Below, piece by piece: positions 16,368 to 25,384 of a DNA stretch of 64,000 nt. Numbering within the stretch: position 1 is the first letter of the stretch; each line of letters starts with the position of its first letter. The DNA lies in NCBI GenBank assembly GCA_017554145.1, contig JAFZIZ010000001.1:1-64000 (forward strand). Direction: 5' to 3'. The DNA comes from Prevotella sp. GTDB taxonomy: Bacteria > Bacteroidota > Bacteroidia > Bacteroidales > Bacteroidaceae. Made by a program: the position numbers and the translations under genes. The notes below the pieces were generated by a model. That model worked only from the letters and a program-made list of their open reading frames with translations. It searched no databases and was not told where the DNA came from.

Positions 16368-17000
16368 ATGAAGACTGAATACGATGATCGCGTAAAGCTC
16401 TACCCCGATGGAAAATATCGATGGGTGTATGAGATGAATATGCTGAAAAACTATTCCGTTCTTTTTGACGTATGGAAGGTTTTTGGCATCAGTATGATTA
16501 TTATTGTTATCATCTTTGCTATCATCAGTCTCTTCGATGGCGATTTCGATTTAGACTCCATCAGCGGTATGCTTTTCGGATTAGGCGTTACAGCACTTAT
16601 CATCTGTGTTATAAGCATTATCGGATATTTTGTCTATGCTGCTATATCTGGTTGGAAATACGTCGTTCTTTTCATTATGGACGAGAAAGAGGTGGTACAC
16701 CAACAAATGCCCAAGACCATTAAGAAAGGACAACTCATTGGTGATTTAACTATGCTTGTTGGTAGTTTAGCAGGACGCCCAGGAGTCGTAGGAACAGGAC
16801 TTTTAGCCAAGTCACGCACATCACTGTCTTCCACGCTTGCAGACGTAAAACGACTGATACCATGTAGGTGGATGAATCTGATCAAGGTGAACCAGCTACT
16901 CTCCAAGAACCGTGTTTACGTAAAGGACGAGGACTTCGATTTCGTATACAATTTCCTGTGTGAACATTGTCCAAAAGCCAAAAAAGATAGAAGAACGTGA
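16368..17000 (+). CDS. hypothetical membrane protein
   Basis: A 210-residue protein with two hydrophobic helices (about 39-56, IIIVIIFAIISLF; about 67-92, GLGVTALIICVISIIGYFVYAA). A cytoplasmic-looking C-terminal region of about 110 residues carries a small Gly-rich stretch (LVGSLAGRPGVVGTGLLAKSRTSLSST). No family is recognised. It sits between argC and argD without an obvious metabolic link, and its last 41 bp reach into the argD leader. Confidence 0.7.
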   Translation: MKTEYDDRVKLYPDGKYRWVYEMNMLKNYSVLFDVWKVFGISMIIIVIIFAIISLFDGDFDLDSISGMLFGLGVTALIICVISIIGYFVYAAISGWKYVVLFIMDEKEVVHQQMPKTIKKGQLIGDLTMLVGSLAGRPGVVGTGLLAKSRTSLSSTLADVKRLIPCRWMNLIKVNQLLSKNRVYVKDEDFDFVYNFLCEHCPKAKKDRRT

Positions 17001-17021
17001 CGATTTGTCGGATATTTGCAG

Positions 17022-17029
17022 TAATTTTG
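17022..17029 (+). promoter_or_regulatory. candidate -7 box before argD
   Basis: TAATTTTG at 17022-17029 fits the -7 consensus and lies 24 bp before the argD start codon. The nearest TTTG (17004-17007) leaves only a 14-bp spacer, so the promoter is weak or differently spaced. Confidence 0.35.
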
Positions 17030-17052
17030 CAACCACTAACAAGAATCAGTAC

Positions 17053-18213
17053 ATGAAACTATTTGATGTTTATCCCCTCTTCGATGTGAACATCGTGAAA
17101 GGAGAGGGTTGTAAGGTTTGGGACGACAAGGGTCAGGAGTATCTTGACCTCTATGGTGGTCATGCAGTTATCAGCATTGGTCATTCCCATCCTCATTATA
17201 TGGAAAAAGTTACAGAACAACTCCATAAGATCGGATTCTATTCCAATTCTGTCATTAACAAATTGCAAGTGGAACTTGCTGAGCGTTTGGGGAAGATCTG
17301 CGGCTATGACGACTACCAGTTGTTTCTCATTAACAGCGGAGCCGAAGCCAACGAGAATGCCTTGAAACTCGCTTCGTTCACCAACGGAAGAACTCGCGTG
17401 CTCAGTGCCGAGAAGGCTTTCCACGGAAGAACAAGTCTGGCTGTAGAGGTGACAAACAATCCTAAGATTATCGCACCTATCAACGCTAACGGTCACGTCA
17501 CCTATCTGCCGCTCAATGATCTGCCTGCATGGGAAGCAGAGTTGCAGAAAGGCGATGTCTGTGCCGTCATCTTAGAATGCATCCAAGGAGTAGGCGGCAT
17601 CAAACTGGCTACCAAGGAGTTTGCACAAGGACTACAGAAACTCTGTAAACAGCACAATACCATCCTGATTTGTGACGAGATACAATGCGGCTATGGACGA
17701 AGTGGAAAGTTCTTCGCTCATCAGTGGTTAGACATTCAGCCCGATATCATCACCGTTGCAAAGGGCATTGCCAATGGTTTCCCGATGGGTGCCGTACTTA
17801 TCTCTCCTGAGTTCCAGCCCGTCTATGGACAGTTAGGAACAACCTTTGGAGGCAACCATCTGGCATGTGCCGCTGCATTGGCAGTACTGGACATCTTCGA
17901 AGAGGAAGGTCTGGTAGAGAATGCCCGTGAGGTAGGTGAATACCTCATCGAAAAATTGAAGGATTTAAAAATTGAAGAATTAAAGGAAAAGGGCAGCAGT
18001 CATATTCAAGATATCCGAGGACGTGGCTTGATGATTGGTATCGACCTCGATATTCCGCATAAGGATGTCCGTGTACCACTTATTGAGCAGGAACACTGTT
18101 TCACAGGCTGTGCAGGAACGAATATCCTGCGACTCCTACCACCACTCTGTCTGACAAAACAAGAGGCAGACCAATTTATTGACAAACTGAAAAAAGTATT
18201 AGCATCGTTATGA
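17053..18213 (+). CDS. argD: acylornithine aminotransferase
   Basis: A 386-residue class-III PLP aminotransferase converting N-acylglutamate semialdehyde to N-acylornithine. I start at 17053 (MKLFDVYPLFDVNIVKGEG), which matches the family N-terminus; an upstream in-frame ATG at 16960 would overlap the previous gene. Visible motifs are NSGAEANENALKLA, DEIQCGYGRSGKFF and the PLP lysine in TVAKGIANGFPMG. A run KLKDLKIEELKEKG near the C-terminus is encoded by an 8-bp-period array at 17955-17986. The stop overlaps the proC start (ATGA). Confidence 0.95.
   Translation: MKLFDVYPLFDVNIVKGEGCKVWDDKGQEYLDLYGGHAVISIGHSHPHYMEKVTEQLHKIGFYSNSVINKLQVELAERLGKICGYDDYQLFLINSGAEANENALKLASFTNGRTRVLSAEKAFHGRTSLAVEVTNNPKIIAPINANGHVTYLPLNDLPAWEAELQKGDVCAVILECIQGVGGIKLATKEFAQGLQKLCKQHNTILICDEIQCGYGRSGKFFAHQWLDIQPDIITVAKGIANGFPMGAVLISPEFQPVYGQLGTTFGGNHLACAAALAVLDIFEEEGLVENAREVGEYLIEKLKDLKIEELKEKGSSHIQDIRGRGLMIGIDLDIPHKDVRVPLIEQEHCFTGCAGTNILRLLPPLCLTKQEADQFIDKLKKVLASL
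17955..17986. repeat. 8-bp-period array inside argD
   Basis: Four octamers attgaagg, atttaaaa, attgaaga, attaaagg lie within the coding sequence and give the peptide KLKDLKIEELKE. The frame is preserved. Confidence 0.6.
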
Positions 18214-18986
18214 AAATAGCAATGATTGGAGCAGGCGCCATGGGTGGTGCCACCGTTGAAGGACTCGTCAAGAGCGGATTCTTCAAGAATGAGGATATTA
18301 CAGTAGCAGACCCTTCACTGCAAGTGGTGGAGAAGTTTGCCAAACATGGTGTATCGGTGACTACCGACAACCAGATGGCAGCACAGGATGCAGACATTGT
18401 CTGTGTTTGTGTGAAGCCCTGGCTGGTAGAGAATGTGCTGAAAGACCTCAAGGATGTCTTGGATGCCAAGAAGCAGATTCTCATCGTGATAGCCGCAGGT
18501 GTCTCCTCTGAGAAGATCAAGGGATGGGTACCTGAGTGTCCTCCCCTCTTCCTGATGATTCCCAACATCGCCATTGCACAGATGGCATCCATGACCTTTG
18601 CTGTTCCTGTTGGTGCCTCAGAAGAGAATATCCAGACCATCAAGACTATCTTCAGTAAGATGGGAACGATCCTCTTTACTGACGAGCAGCATCTTGCCGC
18701 AGGTACTACCCTCGCCTCTTGTGGTATTGCCTATGCGATGCGTTATATCCGTGCTGCATCAGAAGGTGGTGTGGAACTCGGTTTCAAGGCGGATGATGCC
18801 AAACAGATTGTGATGCAGACGGTCAAGGGTGCCGTAAAACTGTTAGAGGCAAGTGGTCTGCATCCTGAGGCAGCCATCGACTTGGTAACGACTCCTGGTG
18901 GTGTCACCATCAAGGGACTCAACGAGATGGAGCATGCAGGTTTCACATCAGCAGTGATTCGTGGACTGAAAGCAGGAGCGAAATAG
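18210..18986 (+). CDS. proC: pyrroline-5-carboxylate reductase
   Basis: A 258-residue NADPH-dependent enzyme catalysing the last step of proline synthesis. The N-terminal Rossmann motif is MKIAMIGAGAMGGA. The C-terminal dimer domain carries the family signature region with TTPGGVTIKGLNEME. It overlaps argD by 4 bp and is surely cotranslated with it. Ornithine-derived and glutamate-derived pathways meet here, which explains the mixing of arginine and proline genes. Confidence 0.95.
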   Translation: MKIAMIGAGAMGGATVEGLVKSGFFKNEDITVADPSLQVVEKFAKHGVSVTTDNQMAAQDADIVCVCVKPWLVENVLKDLKDVLDAKKQILIVIAAGVSSEKIKGWVPECPPLFLMIPNIAIAQMASMTFAVPVGASEENIQTIKTIFSKMGTILFTDEQHLAAGTTLASCGIAYAMRYIRAASEGGVELGFKADDAKQIVMQTVKGAVKLLEASGLHPEAAIDLVTTPGGVTIKGLNEMEHAGFTSAVIRGLKAGAK

Positions 18987-19020
18987 TTTACAGTTTAAAG
19001 TTTACAGTTTAGAGTTTAAA
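18987..19020. repeat. 7-bp-period array after proC
   Basis: Heptamers gtttaca, gtttaaa, gtttaca, gtttaga, gtttaaa begin immediately after the proC stop and fill the gap to the next gene. Confidence 0.75.
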
Positions 19021-19023
19021 GAT

Positions 19024-19581
19024 ATGGACGAACAACTAAAGCAAATAGGTGAAAGGTTGCGTGGATTGCGCGACGTGCTTGACATCCCTGTAAGTGAGAT
19101 GGCTGAGACCATTGGTATCTCCGCAGAGAAGTATGAGAAGATTGAAGCAGGCGAGTTGGATATTACCATCTCCAACCTGATGAAGATAGCACGCAAGTAT
19201 GGTGTATCAACAGAGGAACTGATCTTTGCTGAGTCACCACACATGAAGTCATACTATGTGACGCGCAAGGGACAGGGCATGTCTATCGAGCGTACAAAGG
19301 CGTATAAGTATCAGTCGCTGGTTGGTGGTTTCGTCAACCACAAAGCAGATGTCTTCATCGTTACTGTAGAGCCTAAACCTGGTGTTCGTACTATCTATAA
19401 GAATTCCCATCCAGGACAGGAGTTCAATATGGTGCTTGAAGGCAAGATGGAACTCTATATCGGTGGTAAGACCATCATCCTCGAAGAAGGCGACAGTATC
19501 TATTTCGACTCCACCAAACCCCATGGTATGTTAGCCATTGGTGACAAGCCAGTGAAGTTCTTAGCATTTACAGTCGAGTAA
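19024..19581 (+). CDS. XRE-family regulator with C-terminal cupin
   Basis: A 185-residue protein. Residues 1-65 are a helix-turn-helix of the XRE type (VSEMAETIGISAEKYEKIEAGELDITISNL). Residues about 105-185 are a cupin (HPGQEFNMVLEGKMELYIGGKTIILEEGDSIYFDSTKPHGM) with His and Glu metal-site residues. Proteins of this build sense small metabolites. It lies immediately upstream of an acyl-CoA ligase gene, its probable target, and the two are separated only by an 8-bp-period array. Confidence 0.9.
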   Translation: MDEQLKQIGERLRGLRDVLDIPVSEMAETIGISAEKYEKIEAGELDITISNLMKIARKYGVSTEELIFAESPHMKSYYVTRKGQGMSIERTKAYKYQSLVGGFVNHKADVFIVTVEPKPGVRTIYKNSHPGQEFNMVLEGKMELYIGGKTIILEEGDSIYFDSTKPHGMLAIGDKPVKFLAFTVE

Positions 19582-19585
19582 AATG

Positions 19586-19613
19586 GAAGAATTGAAAGAT
19601 TGAAGAATTGAAG
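19586..19613. repeat. 8-bp-period array before the acyl-CoA ligase
   Basis: Octamers gaagaatt, gaaagatt, gaagaatt and a partial fourth unit fill the space between the two genes. Confidence 0.6.
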
Positions 19614-19615
19614 TT

Positions 19616-21274
19616 ATGATAGAGAGATTTTTGAAGCAGACCACATTTACGTCGGTCGAAGACTATAATAAGAACTTGAAGTTCATCATCCCTGAGAACT
19701 TCAATTTCGCCTATGACGTGATGGACGTATGGGCAACAGAGAAACCCGATGGACTTGCCTTGCTTTGGACGAACGACCAAGGCGATGAGATACGTACCAC
19801 ATTTGCCGAGTTGAAGGAGCAGACCGATCAGGCGGCTTCCTATCTGCAGACTTTAGGTATTGGCAAAAACGACCCTGTGATGCTCATCCTAAAGCGTCGC
19901 TATGAGTGGTGGGTACTGATGCTTGCCCTGCATAAGATTGGTGCCGTAGTGATTCCTGCTACCCACATGTTGACCAAGCACGATATCGTTTATCGTAATA
20001 CAAGAGCCAGCGTCAAGGCAATTATCTGCGTTGACGATCCCTATGTGACAGAACAGATACAGTTGGCAAAGGCAGAGAGTCCTACAGTGACTCAGTATCT
20101 TGCCGTCGGTCAGCATATTCCTGAGGGCTTCCGTGACTATCTCAATGAAGTCGGCAAGGCTCCGAAGTTCCAGCGTCCTGCGTTCGTCAACGACAACGAC
20201 GACACGATGATGATGTACTTCACCTCAGGCACCAGTGGTGAGCCGAAGATGGTAGCACACGACTATCTCTATGCCATGGGACATCTGACAACGGGTGTCT
20301 TCTGGCACAATCTGCATGAGGGTTCATTGCATCTCACCGTTGCCGACACTGGATGGGGCAAGGCTGTATGGGGTAAGTTCTACGGACAGTGGTTTGCTGG
20401 AGCAACCGTCTTCGTCTTCGACCATGAGAAGTTCAATGCCGATACGCTGTTGCGCCAGATAGAGAAATACAAGGTTACTTCGTTCTGTGCACCTCCCACC
20501 ATCTATCGTTTCATGATTCGTGAGGACCTCAGCAAATACGACCTCTCGAGTCTCGAATATTGCTGTACGGCTGGTGAGGCACTGAATCCCGCCGTCTTCG
20601 ACAAACTCAAGGAGAAGATCGGACTCAACATCATGGAAGGCTTCGGACAGACAGAGACTACCATGACGCTGGGCACGATGCCTTGGATGACTCCGAAACC
20701 AGGCTCTATGGGTATCCCCAATGCGCAGTATGATATCGACCTGCTTCGTGCTGACGGTACCTCTTGTGAGGATGGTGAGAAGGGCGAGATTGTGATTCGC
20801 ATCGGCGATAAGAAACCGATTGGTCTGTTCAAATACTACTATCGTGACGAGGAACTGACAAAAGAGGCTTGGCACGATGGCATCTATCACACAGGTGATA
20901 TGGCATGGCGCGATGAAGATGGCTATTACTGGTTTGAAGGTCGTATCGACGACGTCATCAAGAGTTCTGGCTATCGCATCGGTCCGTTCGAAGTAGAGAG
21001 TGCCCTGATGACCCATCCTGCCGTCGTAGAGTGCGCTATTACAGGTGTACCCGATGATATCCGTGGTATGGTGGTGAAGGCTACCGTTGTCCTTGGCAAG
21101 GAATGGAAAGACAAAGCAGGTGATGACCTCATCAAGGAGTTACAACAGCATGTCAAGAAAGAGACGGCTCCCTATAAGTATCCACGTATCGTGGAGTTCG
21201 TGGATGAATTGCCCAAAACCATCAGTGGTAAGATTCGTCGCGTAGAGATCAGAGAGAAAGACAAGCAGAAATGA
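19616..21274 (+). CDS. AMP-forming acyl-CoA synthetase (acetyl/medium-chain type)
   Basis: A 552-residue member of the ANL adenylate-forming family. Motifs in order: YFTSGTSGEPKMVAHD (ATP loop, about 199-214), GFGQTETT, YHTGDMAWRDEDGYYWFEGRIDDVIKSSGYRIGPFEVE, and the catalytic lysine in PKTISGKIRR near the C-terminus. It makes an acyl-CoA from a carboxylate, ATP and CoA; acetate or a short or medium chain acid is likely. Paired with the XRE-cupin gene, it is a metabolic insertion between proC and proB. It overlaps proB by 4 bp. Confidence 0.92.
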   Translation: MIERFLKQTTFTSVEDYNKNLKFIIPENFNFAYDVMDVWATEKPDGLALLWTNDQGDEIRTTFAELKEQTDQAASYLQTLGIGKNDPVMLILKRRYEWWVLMLALHKIGAVVIPATHMLTKHDIVYRNTRASVKAIICVDDPYVTEQIQLAKAESPTVTQYLAVGQHIPEGFRDYLNEVGKAPKFQRPAFVNDNDDTMMMYFTSGTSGEPKMVAHDYLYAMGHLTTGVFWHNLHEGSLHLTVADTGWGKAVWGKFYGQWFAGATVFVFDHEKFNADTLLRQIEKYKVTSFCAPPTIYRFMIREDLSKYDLSSLEYCCTAGEALNPAVFDKLKEKIGLNIMEGFGQTETTMTLGTMPWMTPKPGSMGIPNAQYDIDLLRADGTSCEDGEKGEIVIRIGDKKPIGLFKYYYRDEELTKEAWHDGIYHTGDMAWRDEDGYYWFEGRIDDVIKSSGYRIGPFEVESALMTHPAVVECAITGVPDDIRGMVVKATVVLGKEWKDKAGDDLIKELQQHVKKETAPYKYPRIVEFVDELPKTISGKIRRVEIREKDKQK

Positions 21275-22047
21275 AACAACGTATAGTAGTAAAGGTAGGT
21301 TCCAACGTACTGACACGTCCGGATGGAAAACTGGATGTCACGCGGATGTCAGCACTGGTCGACCAGATAGCATGGTTGCGCCAGCACGACTACGAGGTGA
21401 TTCTCGTCTCCTCTGGTGCGATGGCGAGTGGTCGTGGAGAACTGAAGGTAGACCATGACATGGACTCTGTAGAGCAGCGTCAGTTGTTCTCTGCCCTTGG
21501 TCAGGCAAAACTCATCGGACTCTATTACGACCTGTTCCGTGAATACCACATGCACGTCGGACAAGTACTGACGATGAAGGAGAACTTCGAGCCTGGCGAG
21601 CAATATCGTAACCAGCGTGCCTGTATGACGGTGATGCTGGAAAACGACGTACTGCCTATCGTCAACGAGAACGATACTGTCAGTGTCACGGAGTTGATGT
21701 TTACCGATAACGATGAGTTGTCGGGACTCATTGCCCGTATGATGCATGCCGATACCCTCATCCTGCTCTCTAATATCGATGGTATCTACAGCGGAAATCC
21801 TGATGATCCTGCTTCCCAACTCATCCGTAATGTCGAGCCAGGGGAAGACCTCAGCCAGTATATCCAGACGGAGAAGAGTGCCTTTGGTCGTGGTGGTATG
21901 CATTCAAAATATACCACTGCCAGCAAGATATCGCAGGAAGGTATCCGTGTCATCATTGCCAACGGAGAACGTGACAACATCCTCGTTGACTTAGTACAAG
22001 AGCCCCAAACAATACCTCATACTGAATTTTTACCCAAACAACTATGA
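21271..22047 (+). CDS. proB: glutamate 5-kinase, short form without PUA domain
   Basis: A 258-residue amino-acid kinase that phosphorylates glutamate for proline synthesis. Motifs: [10 protein letters not shown] (7-16), [35 protein letters not shown] and [14 protein letters not shown]. It stops after the kinase domain, so the PUA domain found in the E. coli enzyme (367 residues) is absent, as in many bacteria. The start overlaps the ligase stop and the end overlaps proA by 4 bp. Confidence 0.95.
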   Translation: MKQRIVVKVGSNVLTRPDGKLDVTRMSALVDQIAWLRQHDYEVILVSSGAMASGRGELKVDHDMDSVEQRQLFSALGQAKLIGLYYDLFREYHMHVGQVLTMKENFEPGEQYRNQRACMTVMLENDVLPIVNENDTVSVTELMFTDNDELSGLIARMMHADTLILLSNIDGIYSGNPDDPASQLIRNVEPGEDLSQYIQTEKSAFGRGGMHSKYTTASKISQEGIRVIIANGERDNILVDLVQEPQTIPHTEFLPKQL

Positions 22048-23291
22048 GTTTGACCAACACATTCAAAAGCGTCAAGATAGCTAGCAAGAGCCTTGCCCTA
22101 CTCTCTGACGCACAGCGAAACGAGATTCTGCAAGCTGTAGCAGACGCCATCATCGACTACAAGGAGCGTATCCTCGTTGCCAACGAGAAAGACCTTGCTA
22201 AGATGGACGTCAAGAACCCGCTTTACGACCGCTTGCAACTGACGGAGAAGCGACTGGACGATATTGCCGCAGATATGCGGAATGTCGCCTCACTTCCTAC
22301 CCCCTTAGGACATATCACCAAAGAAAAGACGCTGCCCAACGGCTTACGTCTCTGTCGGGTATCTGTTCCCTTCGGTGTCATCGGCATGATCTACGAGGCA
22401 CGTCCTAACGTGACGTACGACGTCTTCTCACTCTGTTTCAAGAGTGGTAACGCCTGTGTCCTGAAAGGTGGTAGCGATGCCGACCTGTCGAATCAGGCTT
22501 CCGTCGAACTCATCCACGAGGTATTGGAACGCTTTGGGGTGAATCCCGATGTCGTCACCTTACTGCCTGCCACCCATGAGGCAACAGGTGAGATGCTGAA
22601 TGCCGTCGGTTATATTGATCTCTGCATCCCACGTGGTGGTCGTCGCCTCATCGATTTCGTACGCGACACTGCCCGTATTCCAGTCATCGAGACAGGTGCC
22701 GGAGTGGTGAACACTTATTTCGATAAGGATGCCGACCTGAAGATGGGTAAGGCGATTGTCTGCAATGCCAAGACGCGTCGTGTCAGTGTCTGCAACGCCC
22801 TCGACTGTCTCATCATCCATGAGGAGCGACTGGGTGACTTGGTAGAACTGGTAAAGCCCCTACGCGACCATAAGGTGACACTCTATGCCGATGCACCTTC
22901 CTATCAGATACTGACAGGAAAGTATCCTGACATCCTCTTGCGTCCTGCCACTGCTGATTCCTTCGGTACGGAGTTCATGGACTATAAGATGGCGATTAAG
23001 ACTGTTACCTCTGTGGAGGAAGCATTGGAGCATATCGACAATTACGGTTCTGGACATAGCGAGGCGATTATCACACAAAACGAAGAGACGGCCCGTCTGT
23101 TCCAACAGCATGTCGATGCCGCCTGCGTCTATTGGAATGCGCCCACCTCGTTTACCGATGGTGCCCAGTTCGGACTCGGTGCCGAGATTGGTATCTCAAC
23201 CCAGAAACTCGGTCCTCGTGGTCCTATGGCATTAGAAGAGATTACCACCTATAAGTGGCTGATTGAAGGCGAAGGCCAGATAAGGAGTTAA
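22044..23291 (+). CDS. proA: gamma-glutamyl phosphate reductase
   Basis: A 415-residue NADPH-dependent reductase of the aldehyde-dehydrogenase superfamily, producing glutamate semialdehyde from the ProB product. Motifs: [42 protein letters not shown], and the catalytic Cys region [19 protein letters not shown]. Its last codons (IRS, stop) lie in a 7-bp-period array. ProA is commonly complexed with ProB, and here the genes overlap. Confidence 0.95.
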   Translation: MSLTNTFKSVKIASKSLALLSDAQRNEILQAVADAIIDYKERILVANEKDLAKMDVKNPLYDRLQLTEKRLDDIAADMRNVASLPTPLGHITKEKTLPNGLRLCRVSVPFGVIGMIYEARPNVTYDVFSLCFKSGNACVLKGGSDADLSNQASVELIHEVLERFGVNPDVVTLLPATHEATGEMLNAVGYIDLCIPRGGRRLIDFVRDTARIPVIETGAGVVNTYFDKDADLKMGKAIVCNAKTRRVSVCNALDCLIIHEERLGDLVELVKPLRDHKVTLYADAPSYQILTGKYPDILLRPATADSFGTEFMDYKMAIKTVTSVEEALEHIDNYGSGHSEAIITQNEETARLFQQHVDAACVYWNAPTSFTDGAQFGLGAEIGISTQKLGPRGPMALEEITTYKWLIEGEGQIRS

Positions 23292-23354
23292 GAGTTTATA
23301 ATTAAGTAATCGACCTTGGTCGCTTTGACCTTGGTCAAAGAATTAAGAGTTATA
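23286..23354. repeat. 7-bp-period array with tandem GACCTTGGTC hairpins
   Basis: Heptamers agttaag, agtttat, aattaag (23286-23306) and aattaag, agttata (23341-23354) flank two adjacent stems, CGACC-TT-GGTCG (23311-23322) and CTTTGACC-TT-GGTCAAAG (23323-23340). They lie between proA and argF'. The hairpins may attenuate transcription between the two. Confidence 0.6.
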
Positions 23355-23356
23355 TT

Positions 23357-24331
23357 ATGCGCTCATTTATTAACGTTGAAGATATAGGTCCGCTGGAGAA
23401 AGCACTGGCGGAAGCACAAGAGATTAAGAACGACCGTTTCAAGTATCAGCATCTGGGTAAGAACAAGACCCTGATGATGATATTCTTCAATAACTCCCTG
23501 CGTACCCGTCTGTCTACCCAGAAGGCTGCGATGAACCTCGGCATGAACGTCATCGTGCTCGATGTGAATGCTGGTGCGTGGAAGTTAGAGACGGAGCGTG
23601 GTGTCATCATGGATGGTGATAAGAGTGAGCATCTGTTGGAGGCTATTCCTGTCATGGGTTGCTATTGCGACCTCATTGGTGTACGCTCCTTTGCAGGACT
23701 CACCGATCGTGAGTACGACTATGCTGAGACCGTCCTTAATCAGTTCATCAAATACAGTGGTAAGCCCGTCTTCGCCATGGAGACAGCCACCGTGCATCCA
23801 CTTCAGGCATTTGCCGACCTCATCACCATAAAAGAATATTTCAAACCTCAAACCTCAAACCTCAAACCCAAAGTCGTCCTCACTTGGGCTCCCCATTGCC
23901 GTGCTTTGCCACAGGCAGTACCTAACTCGTTCGCCCAATGGATGAACGCTGCGGATGTCGATTTTGTGATTACCCACCCAGAGGGCTATGAACTCGACCC
24001 GAAGTTCGTAGGCAATGCCCGTGTGGAATACGACCAGAAGAAAGCCTTCGAGGGTGCCGACTTCATCTATGCCAAGAACTGGAGTAACCCGGGTGTGACG
24101 AATCCTGCCGACTATGGTAAGATTACCTCCAAGGATATGTCATGGACAGTAGATACTGAGCACATGTCATGGACTAACAATGGTAAGTTCATGCACTGCC
24201 TGCCTGTCCGTCGTGGACTGATTGTCACCGATGATGTCATCGAGAGTCCTAACTCCATCGTCATCCCCGAGGCTGCCAATCGTGAGATATCCTGCTCGGT
24301 AGTCATCAAACGCATGTTAGAGGCATTATAA
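23357..24331 (+). CDS. argF': N-succinylornithine (acylornithine) carbamoyltransferase
   Basis: A 324-residue transcarbamylase of the Bacteroidetes/Xanthomonas acylornithine type. Motifs: FFNNSLRTRLST (43-54) for carbamoyl phosphate, the loop MDGDKSEHLLEAIPVMG, and HCLPVRRG near the C-terminus. In the family, residue 90 (Bacteroides numbering) decides the substrate: Pro in the succinylornithine enzyme, Glu in the acetylornithine enzyme. Here it is Ser90, a small residue, so succinylornithine is the likelier substrate. Four exact TCAAACC units at 23841-23868 encode part of the peptide FKPQTSNLKP. Confidence 0.93.
   Translation: MRSFINVEDIGPLEKALAEAQEIKNDRFKYQHLGKNKTLMMIFFNNSLRTRLSTQKAAMNLGMNVIVLDVNAGAWKLETERGVIMDGDKSEHLLEAIPVMGCYCDLIGVRSFAGLTDREYDYAETVLNQFIKYSGKPVFAMETATVHPLQAFADLITIKEYFKPQTSNLKPKVVLTWAPHCRALPQAVPNSFAQWMNAADVDFVITHPEGYELDPKFVGNARVEYDQKKAFEGADFIYAKNWSNPGVTNPADYGKITSKDMSWTVDTEHMSWTNNGKFMHCLPVRRGLIVTDDVIESPNSIVIPEAANREISCSVVIKRMLEAL
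23841..23868. repeat. four perfect TCAAACC heptamers inside argF'
   Basis: The unit tcaaacc is repeated exactly four times within the coding sequence, giving residues around FKPQTSNLKPK between two core segments. It is the cleanest array in the window and probably the youngest. Confidence 0.85.
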
Positions 24332-24343
24332 GAGCCAATCGCC

Positions 24344-25372
24344 ATGCTATCTTTTGAATGCGACTATAATAACGGGGCACACCCGAAAGTGTTGGAGAAC
24401 CTCATTCGGTATAATGAGGAGAGACCGACACCCTATGGTTTCGATGCCTTCAGTGAACGCGCAAAAGACCGTATCCGCGAAGCCTGTGGCATGCCCGACG
24501 CCCAGATATTCTTCCTGACAGGAGGCACGCAAGCCAATGCCACCACCATCGACTCGATGCTCTATCAGTATGAGGGCGTCATCTGCGTAGAGACAGGACA
24601 TATCAACGTCCACGAGGCAGGTGCCGTAGAGTTTACGGAGCATAAGATTATCACACTGCCTGGCAATCAAGGGAAGATGGATGCGAAGGTGCTCGACAAG
24701 TACTTGGACGACTTCATGCACGATGGCAACAACGCCCATGCTGTCTATCCGGGACTGGTATATATCACCTTCCCCACAGAGTTAGGAACACTCTATACAG
24801 CCCACGAACTGGATGAGATCTACAAGGTGTGTCAACATTATGAGATACCCCTTTATATCGACGGAGCCCGTCTGGGCTATGGACTGATGGCAGACGGTAA
24901 TGACATCACCCTGCCCTATCTCGCCCGCCATTGTGATGTGTTCTATATCGGAGGTACGAAGATTGGAGCCCTCTGCGGAGAGGCTGTCGTCTTCACCAAC
25001 CGCCAAGCCCACAAGCATTTCTTCTCCATTCAGAAACAACATGGTGCCGTCATTGCCAAGGGAGCCTTGATAGGCTTGCAGTTCGAGGCGCTGTTTACCG
25101 ACAATCTCTATTTCGACCTTGCCCGCCATGCCATTGATATGGCAATGCGGATGAAACAACTCTTCAAGGAGAAAGGCTTTGAGTTCTGGCTCGACTCCCC
25201 CACCAACCAGCAGTTTGTCATCCTCCCCGATGCCTTGGTAGAGAGACTCTCCAAGCAGATGGAGTTCACCCACTGGGGACAAGCCTCTGGTCATCGCACC
25301 ATCTGCCGCTTCGTCACCTCATGGGCAACGACAGACGAAGAACTGAAAGAACTCGAAAAGATTATCGGATAA
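24344..25372 (+). CDS. low-specificity L-threonine aldolase
   Basis: A 342-residue PLP enzyme of the beta-eliminating lyase/threonine aldolase family, splitting threonine to glycine and acetaldehyde. Motifs: FLTGGTQANATTIDSML, YIDGARLGYGL and the PLP lysine in FYIGGTKIGALCGEAVVF. It lies 12 bp after argF' in the same direction and ends the rightward amino-acid block. It converges on the NigD-like gene with only 12 bp between stops, and no terminator hairpin is visible there. Confidence 0.92.
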   Translation: MLSFECDYNNGAHPKVLENLIRYNEERPTPYGFDAFSERAKDRIREACGMPDAQIFFLTGGTQANATTIDSMLYQYEGVICVETGHINVHEAGAVEFTEHKIITLPGNQGKMDAKVLDKYLDDFMHDGNNAHAVYPGLVYITFPTELGTLYTAHELDEIYKVCQHYEIPLYIDGARLGYGLMADGNDITLPYLARHCDVFYIGGTKIGALCGEAVVFTNRQAHKHFFSIQKQHGAVIAKGALIGLQFEALFTDNLYFDLARHAIDMAMRMKQLFKEKGFEFWLDSPTNQQFVILPDALVERLSKQMEFTHWGQASGHRTICRFVTSWATTDEELKELEKIIG

Positions 25373-25384
25373 AATCCCTCTATT

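Noticed and set aside
17953-17990. argD array read as a native coiled helix
   Set aside because: It could be native, since the peptide KLKDLKIEELKE is helical, but the 8-bp DNA period matches the other arrays, so I list it as a repeat with moderate confidence.
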